From Chitinophaga filiformis (GTDB lineage: Bacteria > Bacteroidota > Bacteroidia > Chitinophagales > Chitinophagaceae), in assembly GCF_900102545.1 (NCBI RefSeq), contig NZ_FNBN01000001.1, forward strand, positions 123,581 to 187,580: a DNA stretch of 64,000 nucleotides. The letters run 5' to 3'. Below the pieces are notes generated by a model that was given only the letters and a program-made list of their open reading frames with translations, was not told the origin of the DNA and did no database searches. The translations under genes and the position numbers were made by a program. This document shows positions 54,701-63,121 of this stretch, one piece after another. Within the stretch, counting starts at the first letter, position 1. The number at the start of each line of letters is the position of its first letter.

Positions 54701-55508
54701 CCGGGGTTGCACCCCGCGCTACAAACACAAAGACCCCTACCGGGGTCTATTGCCGCGAATGATTTCGTTAGGTTTTCCGGGGGGTGAAACCCAATTTCGT
54801 CCACGGGGTTGAATCCTACCGTTTTCCCGGGGTTGCACCCCGCGCTACAAACACAAAGACCCCTACCGGGGTCTATTGCCGCGAATGATTTCGTTAGGTT
54901 TTCCGGGGGGTGAAACCCAATTTCGTCCACGGGGTTGAATCCTACCGTTTTCCCGGGGTTGCACCCCGCGCTACAAACACAAAGACCCCTACCGGGGTCT
55001 ATTGCCGCAATTGATTTCGTTATGTTTTCCGGGGGTGGTGAAACCCAATTTCGTCCACGAGGTTGAATCCTACCGTTTCCCCGGGGGTTGCACCCCGCGC
55101 TACAAACACTAAGACCCCTACCGGGGTCTATTGCCGCGAATGATTTCGTTATGTTTCCCGGGGGTGGTGAAACCCAATTTCGTCCACGGGGTTGAATTCT
55201 ACCGTTTCCCCGGGGTTGCACCCCGCGCTACAAACACTAAGACCCCTACCGGGGTCTATTGCCGCGAATGATTTCGTTAGGTTTCCAGAGGTGGTGAAAC
55301 CCCCATTTCGTCCACGGGGTTGAATCCTACCGTTTCCCAGGGTTGCACCCGCGCTACAAACACTAAGCCCCCTACCGGGTCTATTGCCGCGATTGATTTC
55401 GTTATGTTTCCAAGGGTGGTGATACCCCCATTTCATCCACGGGGGTGAAACCCCATTTCGTCCCCGGGGTTGAAACGCATTTCGTTTTCCCGAGGTTGCA
55501 CTCCGGGG
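54701..55508. repeat. Tandem array of palindromic REP-like repeats, 126-129 bp period
   Basis: Six units begin at about 54701, 54827, 54953, 55081, 55210 and 55338, with a degenerate end near 55490. Each holds two hairpins, CGGGGTTGCACCCCG (6-bp stem) and AGACCCCTACCGGGGTCT (7-bp stem), joined by CGCTACAAACAC, plus GGGTGAAACCC and GGGGTTGAATCC-type motifs. Units 1 and 2 are identical by eye over 126 bp; units 5 and 6 are diverged. Confidence 0.9.
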
Positions 55509-55530
55509 TACCGTTATATAGTACGCGTTA

Positions 55531-55579
55531 TACCCGACGCACACCCGACGTATACCAGACGCATACCCGACGCATAGTT
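55531..55579. repeat. Four-copy 11-bp direct repeat (array C)
   Basis: Consecutive 11-mers TACCCGACGCA, CACCCGACGTA, TACCAGACGCA and TACCCGACGCA, then a partial unit. In the phase CGACGCATACC it resembles array A (CGACGCTTATT). It lies between the palindromic array and the end of the 55603 gene. Confidence 0.75.
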
Positions 55580-55602
55580 GGACTTGAACTCCCGAACCCC
55601 TT

Positions 55603-56232
55603 TTATGTTCCCTCCTCCGTCTGCCCTTCCGGTGTTACCACGTCAATCTTATCTATCAGCAACCGGTCCCCCTGGATCACAAAATCGATCCGCAGGGTAT
55701 AGACAATAGTTACATCTATAGATGCCCCATTCTCAGTTTCGGTATAATTTCCAAAGGTAGCCTGGCTGAAATTGGAGATGTCCTCCTCATATTCCTGGCT
55801 CAGCAGGATAAGATCGGCATCAAATCCGTAGGGCGTAGGCGTTCGTACACTGTCCTGGCTAATCCTGCCGGCACAAAGCTGGAAATAAGCGTTCTTATCG
55901 GCTATGTAATCCTGGGTAAATATGCCCGAATGGGATAAAATGCGGAGATAGGCGGCCGTGCTGTCAAAATTGACGGCATACCGGCCGGTGTCTTCCACTC
56001 CGGAGTTATCCACCAGCTGGATATCCACCAGAGAGTCTACCCGGGTGCTGTACCAGTCAAAGAAGTCACGCACCCTTTCTTCCAGTACCTGCTGGCTGAT
56101 CTCAGGACTGACCGTGCCCTTGAAGTATGCCCTGGCTGAAGGGGTTTCCCGATCCTTATGAAAACCGAAAAGACCACATGCGCTGATGGTCATGGTAATC
56201 CCAAGCAGGAAGAGGTTTCGTTCTCTTTTCAT
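55603..56232 (-). CDS. Hypothetical lipoprotein
   Basis: A 209-residue predicted lipoprotein (lipobox TISAC near residue 19). The mature protein has VRDFFDWYSTRVDSLVD near residue 50, which weakly resembles DUF3828-type proteins, and ends in an acidic segment (TPEGQTEEGT). Function unknown. It follows the TPR gene at 56322 on the same strand after 89 bp with no terminator recognised, so the two may be co-transcribed. Confidence 0.7.
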   Translation of the reverse strand: MKRERNLFLLGITMTISACGLFGFHKDRETPSARAYFKGTVSPEISQQVLEERVRDFFDWYSTRVDSLVDIQLVDNSGVEDTGRYAVNFDSTAAYLRILSHSGIFTQDYIADKNAYFQLCAGRISQDSVRTPTPYGFDADLILLSQEYEEDISNFSQATFGNYTETENGASIDVTIVYTLRIDFVIQGDRLLIDKIDVVTPEGQTEEGT

Positions 56233-56321
56233 TATCAGATATGGTATAAATAGCTGTTACTTACCCCAGGATCCGCTTCCGGATACAGCTTAATGAGAAC
56301 AGCTGAATACCTTCGATGTTG

Positions 56322-57491
56322 TCATTTCGCTGCTTTCTTTATAGCATCCGCCAGGATAATCTGTGTTCGTATGAAAGTATTTTCTTCTGTAATCTTTATC
56401 CTGTTCTCCTTAAACCATTTCATAAAGTCGTTCCATTGCTGTTCATGTTCGCTCCTCCATTCTCCGAATACCTTTTCATCTCCCAGTCCCAGTATCCAGT
56501 AGTTATAGGCCTCCAGGTGTCCCGCCTCTTTCACTTTCCGCTGGAAATCGAAAAGCACAACGGGATAAGTTGTATCCCGCCCCTCCTGTGTATAGATGTC
56601 CAGAAATTTTGTCCTTATACGGTTCAAAGATGCCAGATTGATCATCTTCTCCCCTATTATTGATTTCACCAGGGTCATTTCGTAGGCTCCATTTGCAAAA
56701 GATTTTCCCATCGACGCCATCACCTGCTCGGCCAGGGCACTGGCCAGAGAACTAACCTGTGCTTTTTTACTCTGGCTGGCATCCAGCACGATCGTATTGT
56801 TCTGCTTCGCAAAACTTACGGACACGGTAGTATCAGACTCAAATTTAATCTCTCCTTTGTAAGTATAATATAAAAGTTTGCTGATCTCTTCTGTGCGTTT
56901 GGATCCACGTTCGATGTTCATAAAGATCTCTCCGTAGATCATTCCCCATATCTCCTGATCGGAATCAAGGAAAATCTTTGCGGCCCTGTAGTAGTTGGAC
57001 GGATACATAGGCGCTGCCTTTATTCCTTTTTCAAAGAATCCGAGAGCAGCGTTGTACTCACTTCTCCTCAGTTCCATTACGCCACGCTCCAGGTACAGAT
57101 TACCTTCTCCCGGGAATTTTTTAATGCCTTCATCATAAGCATCAATGGCTTTCTCCGGTTTTCCCATTTCATCAAGCGCATTGCCCATCATAGCATACAC
57201 CCTGCCTGTTGCCTGTTTCTTCTTCACCAGTTCTTTTAACAGCTTCATGGCTTCGTCAAAGCTCTTTTGCTGATATTTGGCTAAGGCCATTTCATAAACT
57301 ATTTCCGGTTCGGCCGGGTCAAGTTTACGGGCTTCTTCGAGTAAGGTAATGGACTCTGCCAGTTTACCGTTATCCATCAGTTCAATGGCTTCATTCTTTT
57401 TGGCGAGGGCCTTTTCTTTGTCAGTCGTCTGGGCTTGCGCTACAGATACAGCAAAACAACTGATCACCAGCAGGGTTCGTGGTATTCGCAT
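56322..57491 (-). CDS. Exported TPR protein
   Basis: A 389-residue protein with a signal peptide (ending SVAQAQ at about residue 21) and at least four TPR units between about 28 and 185 (KNEAIELMDNGKLAESITLLEEARKLDP; PEIVYEMALAKYQQKSFDEAMKLL; KAIDAYDEGIKKFPGEGNLYLERGV; EYNAALGFFEKGIKAAP). The C-terminal half (about 200-389) is not TPR-like and is of unknown type. It probably works at the envelope as a protein-binding scaffold. No partner is clear from the neighbours. Confidence 0.82.
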   Translation of the reverse strand: MRIPRTLLVISCFAVSVAQAQTTDKEKALAKKNEAIELMDNGKLAESITLLEEARKLDPAEPEIVYEMALAKYQQKSFDEAMKLLKELVKKKQATGRVYAMMGNALDEMGKPEKAIDAYDEGIKKFPGEGNLYLERGVMELRRSEYNAALGFFEKGIKAAPMYPSNYYRAAKIFLDSDQEIWGMIYGEIFMNIERGSKRTEEISKLLYYTYKGEIKFESDTTVSVSFAKQNNTIVLDASQSKKAQVSSLASALAEQVMASMGKSFANGAYEMTLVKSIIGEKMINLASLNRIRTKFLDIYTQEGRDTTYPVVLFDFQRKVKEAGHLEAYNYWILGLGDEKVFGEWRSEHEQQWNDFMKWFKENRIKITEENTFIRTQIILADAIKKAAK

Positions 57492-57592
57492 AAATAGGTA
57501 TTGAGATTGTCCCTTAAAATGTAATAAAGATAAATATTTATTATCTGAAGAGTTCTGGTCCGGCGAAATGATTAGGAATACTTTAACGAAGG

Positions 57593-58249
57593 TTATTTTT
57601 TGACTGGCTTTCCGCTTACATACTTATTGTTACGGATAATGAAGCGGTAAGGCAGCAAGGCATCTGCCCCTGCATAGTCCACCCCTATACGGGGAGTTGT
57701 AAGGATATCTTCTTTCGCGGGCACAAAGCCATCTGAGGCAAGATAAAATGCATCTTCCAGCAGTGATTCACCCGTATGCCCGACAGTGATCCCAAGTGCT
57801 TTTGATACATTTCCCGGTCCCCTGGTTAACGTGAAATCTGCCACTTTCTTTCCGGTACGTCGCAGCATAACGGGTACGCCTGTTATTGGTTCTGCCCCCC
57901 TGATGAGTATTGCATGTGGAACATCCACTTTATTGGTCACAATATTGAATAACTGATGGATACCATAACATAGATATACATACGCCCGGCCGGCTTCATG
58001 GTACATGACTTCCGTACGGGCAGTACGCCGGCCGCCATAAGCATGGGAAGCTTTGTCGGTAACCCCGGCATAGGCTTCCGTTTCTACTATACGCGCAGCC
58101 GTTAGCTCACCGTCGAATTTCGTGACGATGATCTTTCCCAGCAATTCACGGGCTATAGTTAAAACATCTGGACGGTTGTAAAAACCGGATGACAATTTCT
58201 GATAAGCGGTGGTCGGCAAAATATTAGTATAACGGCTTCCGTTAAACAA
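57593..58249 (-). CDS. DNA-3-methyladenine glycosylase (AAG/MPG family)
   Basis: Base-excision repair enzyme that removes alkylated purines (218 residues). The active-site region ARIVETEAYAG has the catalytic Glu58 and the base-stacking Tyr60, with His69 at the expected spacing (KASHAYGG); RGPGNVSKALG and the C-terminal PRIGVDYAGADALLPYRF are also family features. The start is TTG at 58249, since a stop lies two codons upstream; it overlaps the end of the 58242 gene by 8 bp, implying coupled translation. Confidence 0.92.
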   Translation of the reverse strand: MFNGSRYTNILPTTAYQKLSSGFYNRPDVLTIARELLGKIIVTKFDGELTAARIVETEAYAGVTDKASHAYGGRRTARTEVMYHEAGRAYVYLCYGIHQLFNIVTNKVDVPHAILIRGAEPITGVPVMLRRTGKKVADFTLTRGPGNVSKALGITVGHTGESLLEDAFYLASDGFVPAKEDILTTPRIGVDYAGADALLPYRFIIRNNKYVSGKPVKK

Positions 58250-58808
58250 TCTTTAAATGGGGCTCCAGCAATGCATAGATCTTATTCAGCACAGGCACAA
58301 GACTTTCAAAATCAAAGTCTTCTCTAAAGGAATCTGTATCTGATGACCACAGGAAAAGATCGGCACAGATCTCCATATATTCCTCTACAATGTCGCTGTT
58401 CAGAAGAGACAACAGTTCTGTCACGTTTTCCTGCAGCGCATAGTCCTTCACCACTCCCAGGGCACCGTAGATCTCGTACAATAGCGGATCATCGTCTGCC
58501 TCCAGGATTTCTGCCTTCAGGGAAGAAAAATCGAAGCCTGTATAAGCAGTATCGGTTTCATTGATCTCCTTACCCCATGCCTGTAAATTGGGGGTATCGA
58601 AAGTAATAATGCCTTCTTCAATGCCTTTCCTTAACGCAGGAAGGTCGGCATATAAACAGATCTTACCGTCCTTATCTGTCAGCAATCTGTCAGTATCATT
58701 ATCTGACATATCGGTGCCAGAAACAGTATAATAAGTCTCGTCTTTGTAAATTACCTGCAATAAATACTTCTTGTATTTTTCGGAGGCTGCATCATAAAAT
58801 TCTTCCAT
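58242..58808 (-). CDS. Hypothetical acidic protein
   Basis: A 188-residue, strongly acidic, cytosolic protein without signal or membrane segment. The beginning (SEKYKKYLLQVIYKDETYYTVSG) suggests beta strands; the rest is mostly helical with Asp/Glu/Leu-rich stretches. I do not recognise a family; it slightly recalls small immunity- or SUKH-like proteins but no motif proves that. Its end overlaps the glycosylase gene, so the pair is one operon. Confidence 0.65.
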   Translation of the reverse strand: MEEFYDAASEKYKKYLLQVIYKDETYYTVSGTDMSDNDTDRLLTDKDGKICLYADLPALRKGIEEGIITFDTPNLQAWGKEINETDTAYTGFDFSSLKAEILEADDDPLLYEIYGALGVVKDYALQENVTELLSLLNSDIVEEYMEICADLFLWSSDTDSFREDFDFESLVPVLNKIYALLEPHLKIV

Positions 58809-58841
58809 ATTAACATTGGTTATTCTTCTAAGGTACTAAAA

Positions 58842-58877
58842 TAAAAAAACCGCCGCATATAACATGAGGCGGTCTTT
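58842..58877 (-). terminator. Terminator of the M14-M20-M14 operon
   Basis: A 10-bp stem ACCGCCGCAT / ATGAGGCGGT with one mismatch, and seven T on the minus strand, about 20 bp after the M14 stop codon. Confidence 0.82.
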
Positions 58878-58897
58878 TTGATCGTATCGTTTATCAC

Positions 58898-61678
58898 CTA
58901 TTTAATTCCATATAAACCATTGAACAATAGCTTAAAAGTGCCGTGCGACTGTGCCCTGAAGGTTATTTCCGGACCGAAGGCATATAACCTGCCTTTGCCA
59001 ACCGTAGCCTCGAATGCGGCCACTCCATCTTTAAGATAAGATTGTCCCCATGCCCAGCCGCTGCGTAAGGGCTTGTCTGTGGCAAACCAGGCAACCGGAC
59101 GTACACCTTTCGCTTCAGCATCGCTGTCCAGTTTAAAGACAGGGCTGTTATCGAAATTAACATCCCCGTAGGAAGGCATTCCCCAGGCGGCCGTCCGGGT
59201 GCTGTCAAAGGCCACCTGCAGGATGCTGCCGGGCACAAAATATTTAGTACCGGGTAATGATTGCTCCTTGCCGTCTTTTCCCTTTTCCACCAGGGCATTG
59301 TGTACCGGGAGGCCCAGGTGATAAGCGAGGTTGGTACTCGTACCGATAGTGATAATGGTACCGCCCGCTTCCAGGAATTCCTTCAGTTTAGGAACGGAAG
59401 TATCTTTTGTGATCCTTCCCAATGTATGACGATACTGTTCAGGAATCTCGTCAGGGCTTGGTGGCGTCTGCCTGGAACCATACCGGTTAGGCTCTTCGCC
59501 AGAAACAGGAGGAATAGCCCTGGTCACGAACACGATCACATCGTATTGTTTCTTCAGGTCGCCGGCATCAATATCCTGCGGGTATACCAGTTTGAAAGGG
59601 AAGTGATATTGCTCCATCATCCAGCGGATCCAGCCGGAAGGCATAGAACCGCCATAATTATCCCACAGGGCAATACGCAACGGCGTTGTTTCCACCGCCC
59701 CTTTAGGACGCTTACCTACAGGTTTGCTTACTACACCTAATTGAGTGGCTGCCGCTTTTAAGATACTGTTGGCCTGTACTCCTGCAGGTATAAAAAAAGT
59801 ACCTGGAGCTTCGCTTCCTACGCTTTCCGGCAACCGGTATACCTTTACTCCTGCTTTCATCAGGTCATTCACCGCAATGAACGCATTATTCACATAGGGG
59901 CTCAAGAGGTAACCGCCGCTCGCTGCAGGTGTAAATGGCCCGGCCATCGGGGACTGCAGTTCGCCGTAAGGGATTTGCTGAAAAGGCCCGCTGAAATCAT
60001 CCAGTACGCGGTCAAACTTTACACCCATCTGGAAAGCCAGCGTCCATCCTGCCGCATCATAAGGACGGACAGGAGGACCACCGGGATATTGGAAGTCATT
60101 AGGATGATCCTGTGGTTCAAACATGTCCAGCACATGCGGACGGAAGGCTTGATTCGTGCGTACTATATAAGAGTTGGCCGGATACTGTTTTCCTCCTACT
60201 GTGAATGGCGCTGTTGCCTTCTGTACAGCAATACCTGCCTTGATCAGCGCGTTGATAAATTTTACTGCCGTAGCGAAATCCGGCTGGTTGGCCGGTAGGA
60301 TATATCCACGAGGATCTCTTTCTGCGGGATTCTTATATATGGCGTCGTAATACGACATAGAGATGTTACTCCCCCTTTTCATCCATCCGTAAGGATCGCT
60401 GCCATCGTCTTTGGTAGTGTCATTCTTATCTTTCTTATAGGCTGCTGTAATGGCTTCTGCACGTTTTGGAGATAAGGTCCAGGAATCTGTATTGCCTTTG
60501 TCTATTGCATTCTTACCCATCTTATAAATGTTGTACAGGACCTCATCCCGCTGACGGGCAGCATAATCGAGTACGGCATAGTTCAATGATACTGAGTAAT
60601 CAATAGATGTCCTGAAACGCCAGTCACCTGTTGGCTTTACAGGATTGGGCGTGGCCCCGTTCGGAATCAGGCGTTGCGGTACTACAGGTATCTTTTCAGG
60701 GGTAGGATTACCAATAATCTCTGTCAGCAATCCAATCATGTTATGATACTGGGTTGTTGTACGCAGGCCACCGTTGTACCAGGTAGAAAAACTGGAACCG
60801 TTCAGACGTGTATAACCGGGTTTATCTTCTGCATTCAGTCTATTGTACATTGCTGCACCCAGTGCATCAATACCGGTGATCATTAGTGGATCGAAGAAGT
60901 AATTGAATGGGTCGCGGTACGGAGGTCCCGCCAATACAGAACCTTCCGGACCACGTTGGTGATGATTGTACATGATCTGCGGCATCCATTCTAGGAACAA
61001 CTGTTTTCCCATATTGACGCTTTCCTTCATGTTCATGATATAGAAGTCACGATTATTGTCGTGTCCTATATATTTCTGGTACAGCACCGGCAATTGTTCT
61101 GTTGAACGTTTCAGGGTGTCTGCATTGCGCATGTACCAGTTACTGGTGAGTTCCTGTCCATCGGGGTTAGCATGTGTCATCAATACGATCACGTTATCCA
61201 GTATCCGACTTGTTTCTGCGTCATTGCGACTGGTGAGCTGCCAGGCTGTTTCTATCAGCTGATGTGCCCCCACTACTTCGGTGGCATGCAATCCGCCGTC
61301 TATCCATACCACTGCTTTTCCTTTATCAGCCATATCGCGTGCCTGCTGTAGCGTAATGCCTTCGGCCCTTGCCAGCTGCCGGGAGATCTGCTTGTAATAA
61401 TCCAGTTGTTTAAGGTTGGCAGGTGAGGAGATGATCAGCATATACTGATGACGCCCTTCTTCTGTCAGGCCGATATCTGTGAGTTTCACTCTATCGGAAG
61501 TGGCGGCCAGCTTTTCAAAATAGGCAGCTGTCTGTGTATAGGTTGCCAGCCTATAGTCGTCTCCGATATTAAATCCGAAGTGTTCTTTAGGTGATGGCAC
61601 AGTCTGGGCCTGTAACTGTGATGTGCAGCAAATACCTGCCATCAGCAGCCAGCCCGATAAGGTGTGTTTCATAAGCAT
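58898..61678 (-). CDS. Exported M14 family zinc carboxypeptidase
   Basis: A 926-residue secreted peptidase. Signal peptide (to about 25, LQAQ); M14 catalytic domain at about 40-350 with zinc ligands His131 and Glu134 (GGLHATE), substrate residues in HDNNRDF (about 206-212) and a later His in MYNHHQRGP (about 239); then a long C-terminal half with a class I glutamine amidotransferase-like fold (LRIALWDNYGGSMPSGWIRWMMEQ). Probably trims exported peptides or peptidoglycan-linked peptides. It starts directly at the end of the M20 gene (TAA-ATG), and is a paralogue of the partial gene at 63118. Confidence 0.9.
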   Translation of the reverse strand: MLMKHTLSGWLLMAGICCTSQLQAQTVPSPKEHFGFNIGDDYRLATYTQTAAYFEKLAATSDRVKLTDIGLTEEGRHQYMLIISSPANLKQLDYYKQISRQLARAEGITLQQARDMADKGKAVVWIDGGLHATEVVGAHQLIETAWQLTSRNDAETSRILDNVIVLMTHANPDGQELTSNWYMRNADTLKRSTEQLPVLYQKYIGHDNNRDFYIMNMKESVNMGKQLFLEWMPQIMYNHHQRGPEGSVLAGPPYRDPFNYFFDPLMITGIDALGAAMYNRLNAEDKPGYTRLNGSSFSTWYNGGLRTTTQYHNMIGLLTEIIGNPTPEKIPVVPQRLIPNGATPNPVKPTGDWRFRTSIDYSVSLNYAVLDYAARQRDEVLYNIYKMGKNAIDKGNTDSWTLSPKRAEAITAAYKKDKNDTTKDDGSDPYGWMKRGSNISMSYYDAIYKNPAERDPRGYILPANQPDFATAVKFINALIKAGIAVQKATAPFTVGGKQYPANSYIVRTNQAFRPHVLDMFEPQDHPNDFQYPGGPPVRPYDAAGWTLAFQMGVKFDRVLDDFSGPFQQIPYGELQSPMAGPFTPAASGGYLLSPYVNNAFIAVNDLMKAGVKVYRLPESVGSEAPGTFFIPAGVQANSILKAAATQLGVVSKPVGKRPKGAVETTPLRIALWDNYGGSMPSGWIRWMMEQYHFPFKLVYPQDIDAGDLKKQYDVIVFVTRAIPPVSGEEPNRYGSRQTPPSPDEIPEQYRHTLGRITKDTSVPKLKEFLEAGGTIITIGTSTNLAYHLGLPVHNALVEKGKDGKEQSLPGTKYFVPGSILQVAFDSTRTAAWGMPSYGDVNFDNSPVFKLDSDAEAKGVRPVAWFATDKPLRSGWAWGQSYLKDGVAAFEATVGKGRLYAFGPEITFRAQSHGTFKLLFNGLYGIK

Positions 61679-63121
61679 TTATTTTTTACGGTAGTCCAAT
61701 GCCGGGGCGCGGTTGCCCAGCATCGCCTCATATTTGAAAGAGGGGCCCTGACGTTTTTTGAGTTCAGCTTTTGCGGTTTCTAAAGCAAGCGGATTATTAA
61801 ACAGGTCATAGGCAGTGAATGCCATTGTTTTTGCAGCCACCATCATTCCTTTCGCGCCAATGCTGCTACCTGCAGCAGCCACATTCTGCCAGCTATGACC
61901 CGAAGAACCAGGTACAAAAGTAGCGGTGGTAATGCCGGCGGTAGGCGTTACCCAGCTTACATCTGCCACATCAGAAGAGCCGATGGCATCGTGTTTATCT
62001 GATATGAAAGGCTGTATGGTGGCAGTCGCTGTATCTAGGTTGGGCAGCTTCGATGTGTCGATCAGTGTGGACTGGATCTTTTTGGCGAACTCTCTTTCTG
62101 CAGATGTATAGGTAAATCCTCCTACCTGGCGCAGATTGCTATCCATTATCTTTGACAATGTTTCATTAGGCAACATATTGTACACACCCCCTATCACTTC
62201 ATAATTCATTCTTGTACCTGTACCCAGGGCTGCGCCTTCTGCAGCTTTTACCAGTCTTGCCCATACATCTTTTACCACCTGCATATCCGGGTGACGCACG
62301 TAATAATACACTTCTGCAAAAGCAGGCACCACATTGGGTGCATCGCCTCCTTTTGTGATCACATAATGAATACGCGTTTCCTGCGGAATATGCTCACGCA
62401 TCATGTTCACCATATAATCCATGGCTTCCACACCATCCAGTGCAGAACGTCCTTTGTCAGGCGAGCCTGCGGCATGTGCTGCCACACCATAAAAGCGGAA
62501 CTTCGCATTCTTGTTGGACAACCAGGGATAGATCGTCGCAGCGTTATCATTACCCGGATGCCAGTGTAACACAGCGCTTACATCATCAAACATCCCTTCT
62601 CTTACCATATATACTTTGCCGGAGCCGCCTTCTTCTGCCGGACATCCGTACACGCGGATAGTACCTTTCCCGTTATGATCTTTCAACCAGTTCTTCACAC
62701 TGATGGCTGCAGCAACTGAAGCTGTACCAAACAGGTTATGACCACAACCATGACCTGCGCCCCCTTCCTGTATTGCCTTTTGTTGCGGTTCTGCTACCTG
62801 CGACAACCCCGGTAATGCGTCATACTCCGCCAGGATACCGATAACAGGTTGCCCGCTGCCATAACTGGCAACGAAAGCTGTAGGAATACCAGCGATACCT
62901 GCTTTCACCGTAAATCCCTCCTGCTGCAATGTAGATTGTAACAGCGCGGAACTCTTTTCTTCCTGGTACCCCACTTCTGCATATCCCCAGATCTTCTTTG
63001 CAATGTTTGTATATGCAGGCGTCTGTTGATCTAAGTATGCTGCAATTGCTTTCTTGTCCTTATTCTGCGCCCCAGCTAATGCCGGCAGGAAACAAAGGAA
63101 TGATATAATCAGTCTTCTCAT
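61679..63121 (-). CDS. Exported M20 family amidohydrolase, AbgB-like
   Basis: A 480-residue metal-dependent amidohydrolase with a signal peptide (ending ALAGAQ at about 19). Ligand motifs: AEYDALPG (Asp101), GHGCGHNLFG (Cys126, His128), CPAEEGGSGKV (Glu163/164) and a His in LHWHPGN. The sequence is closest by eye to the p-aminobenzoyl-glutamate hydrolase subunit B type of M20D. Exported location and M14 neighbours suggest it removes an acyl or amino-acid cap from peptides. It overlaps the upstream M14 gene by 4 bp (ATGA). Confidence 0.9.
   Translation of the reverse strand: MRRLIISFLCFLPALAGAQNKDKKAIAAYLDQQTPAYTNIAKKIWGYAEVGYQEEKSSALLQSTLQQEGFTVKAGIAGIPTAFVASYGSGQPVIGILAEYDALPGLSQVAEPQQKAIQEGGAGHGCGHNLFGTASVAAAISVKNWLKDHNGKGTIRVYGCPAEEGGSGKVYMVREGMFDDVSAVLHWHPGNDNAATIYPWLSNKNAKFRFYGVAAHAAGSPDKGRSALDGVEAMDYMVNMMREHIPQETRIHYVITKGGDAPNVVPAFAEVYYYVRHPDMQVVKDVWARLVKAAEGAALGTGTRMNYEVIGGVYNMLPNETLSKIMDSNLRQVGGFTYTSAEREFAKKIQSTLIDTSKLPNLDTATATIQPFISDKHDAIGSSDVADVSWVTPTAGITTATFVPGSSGHSWQNVAAAGSSIGAKGMMVAAKTMAFTAYDLFNNPLALETAKAELKKRQGPSFKYEAMLGNRAPALDYRKK

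Larger units (their letters stand above)
54567..55602. other. 1036-bp intergenic region with repeat arrays
   Basis: Contains the DUF6427 promoter, then a tandem array of palindromic repeats (54701-55508) and an 11-bp-period repeat (55531-55579). The minus-strand frames here stay open only because the repeat period is near a multiple of three; no real gene is supported. Confidence 0.75.

Noticed and set aside
54701-55508. CRISPR array
   Set aside because: The units are nearly identical along their whole length, so there are no unique spacers, and no cas gene is nearby.
54655-55544. Two minus-strand frames of 188 and 131 codons in the palindromic array
   Set aside because: They encode a 42-residue repeat only because the unit length is near a multiple of three; composition is dominated by the hairpins, and no start signal or family was seen.
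55575-55602. Reverse T-arm-like sequence (GGACTTGAACTCCCGAACCC) near array C
   Set aside because: It resembles the 3' part of a tRNA on the minus strand, but the T stem does not pair and no rest of a tRNA exists. It could be a remnant attachment site, which cannot be shown here.
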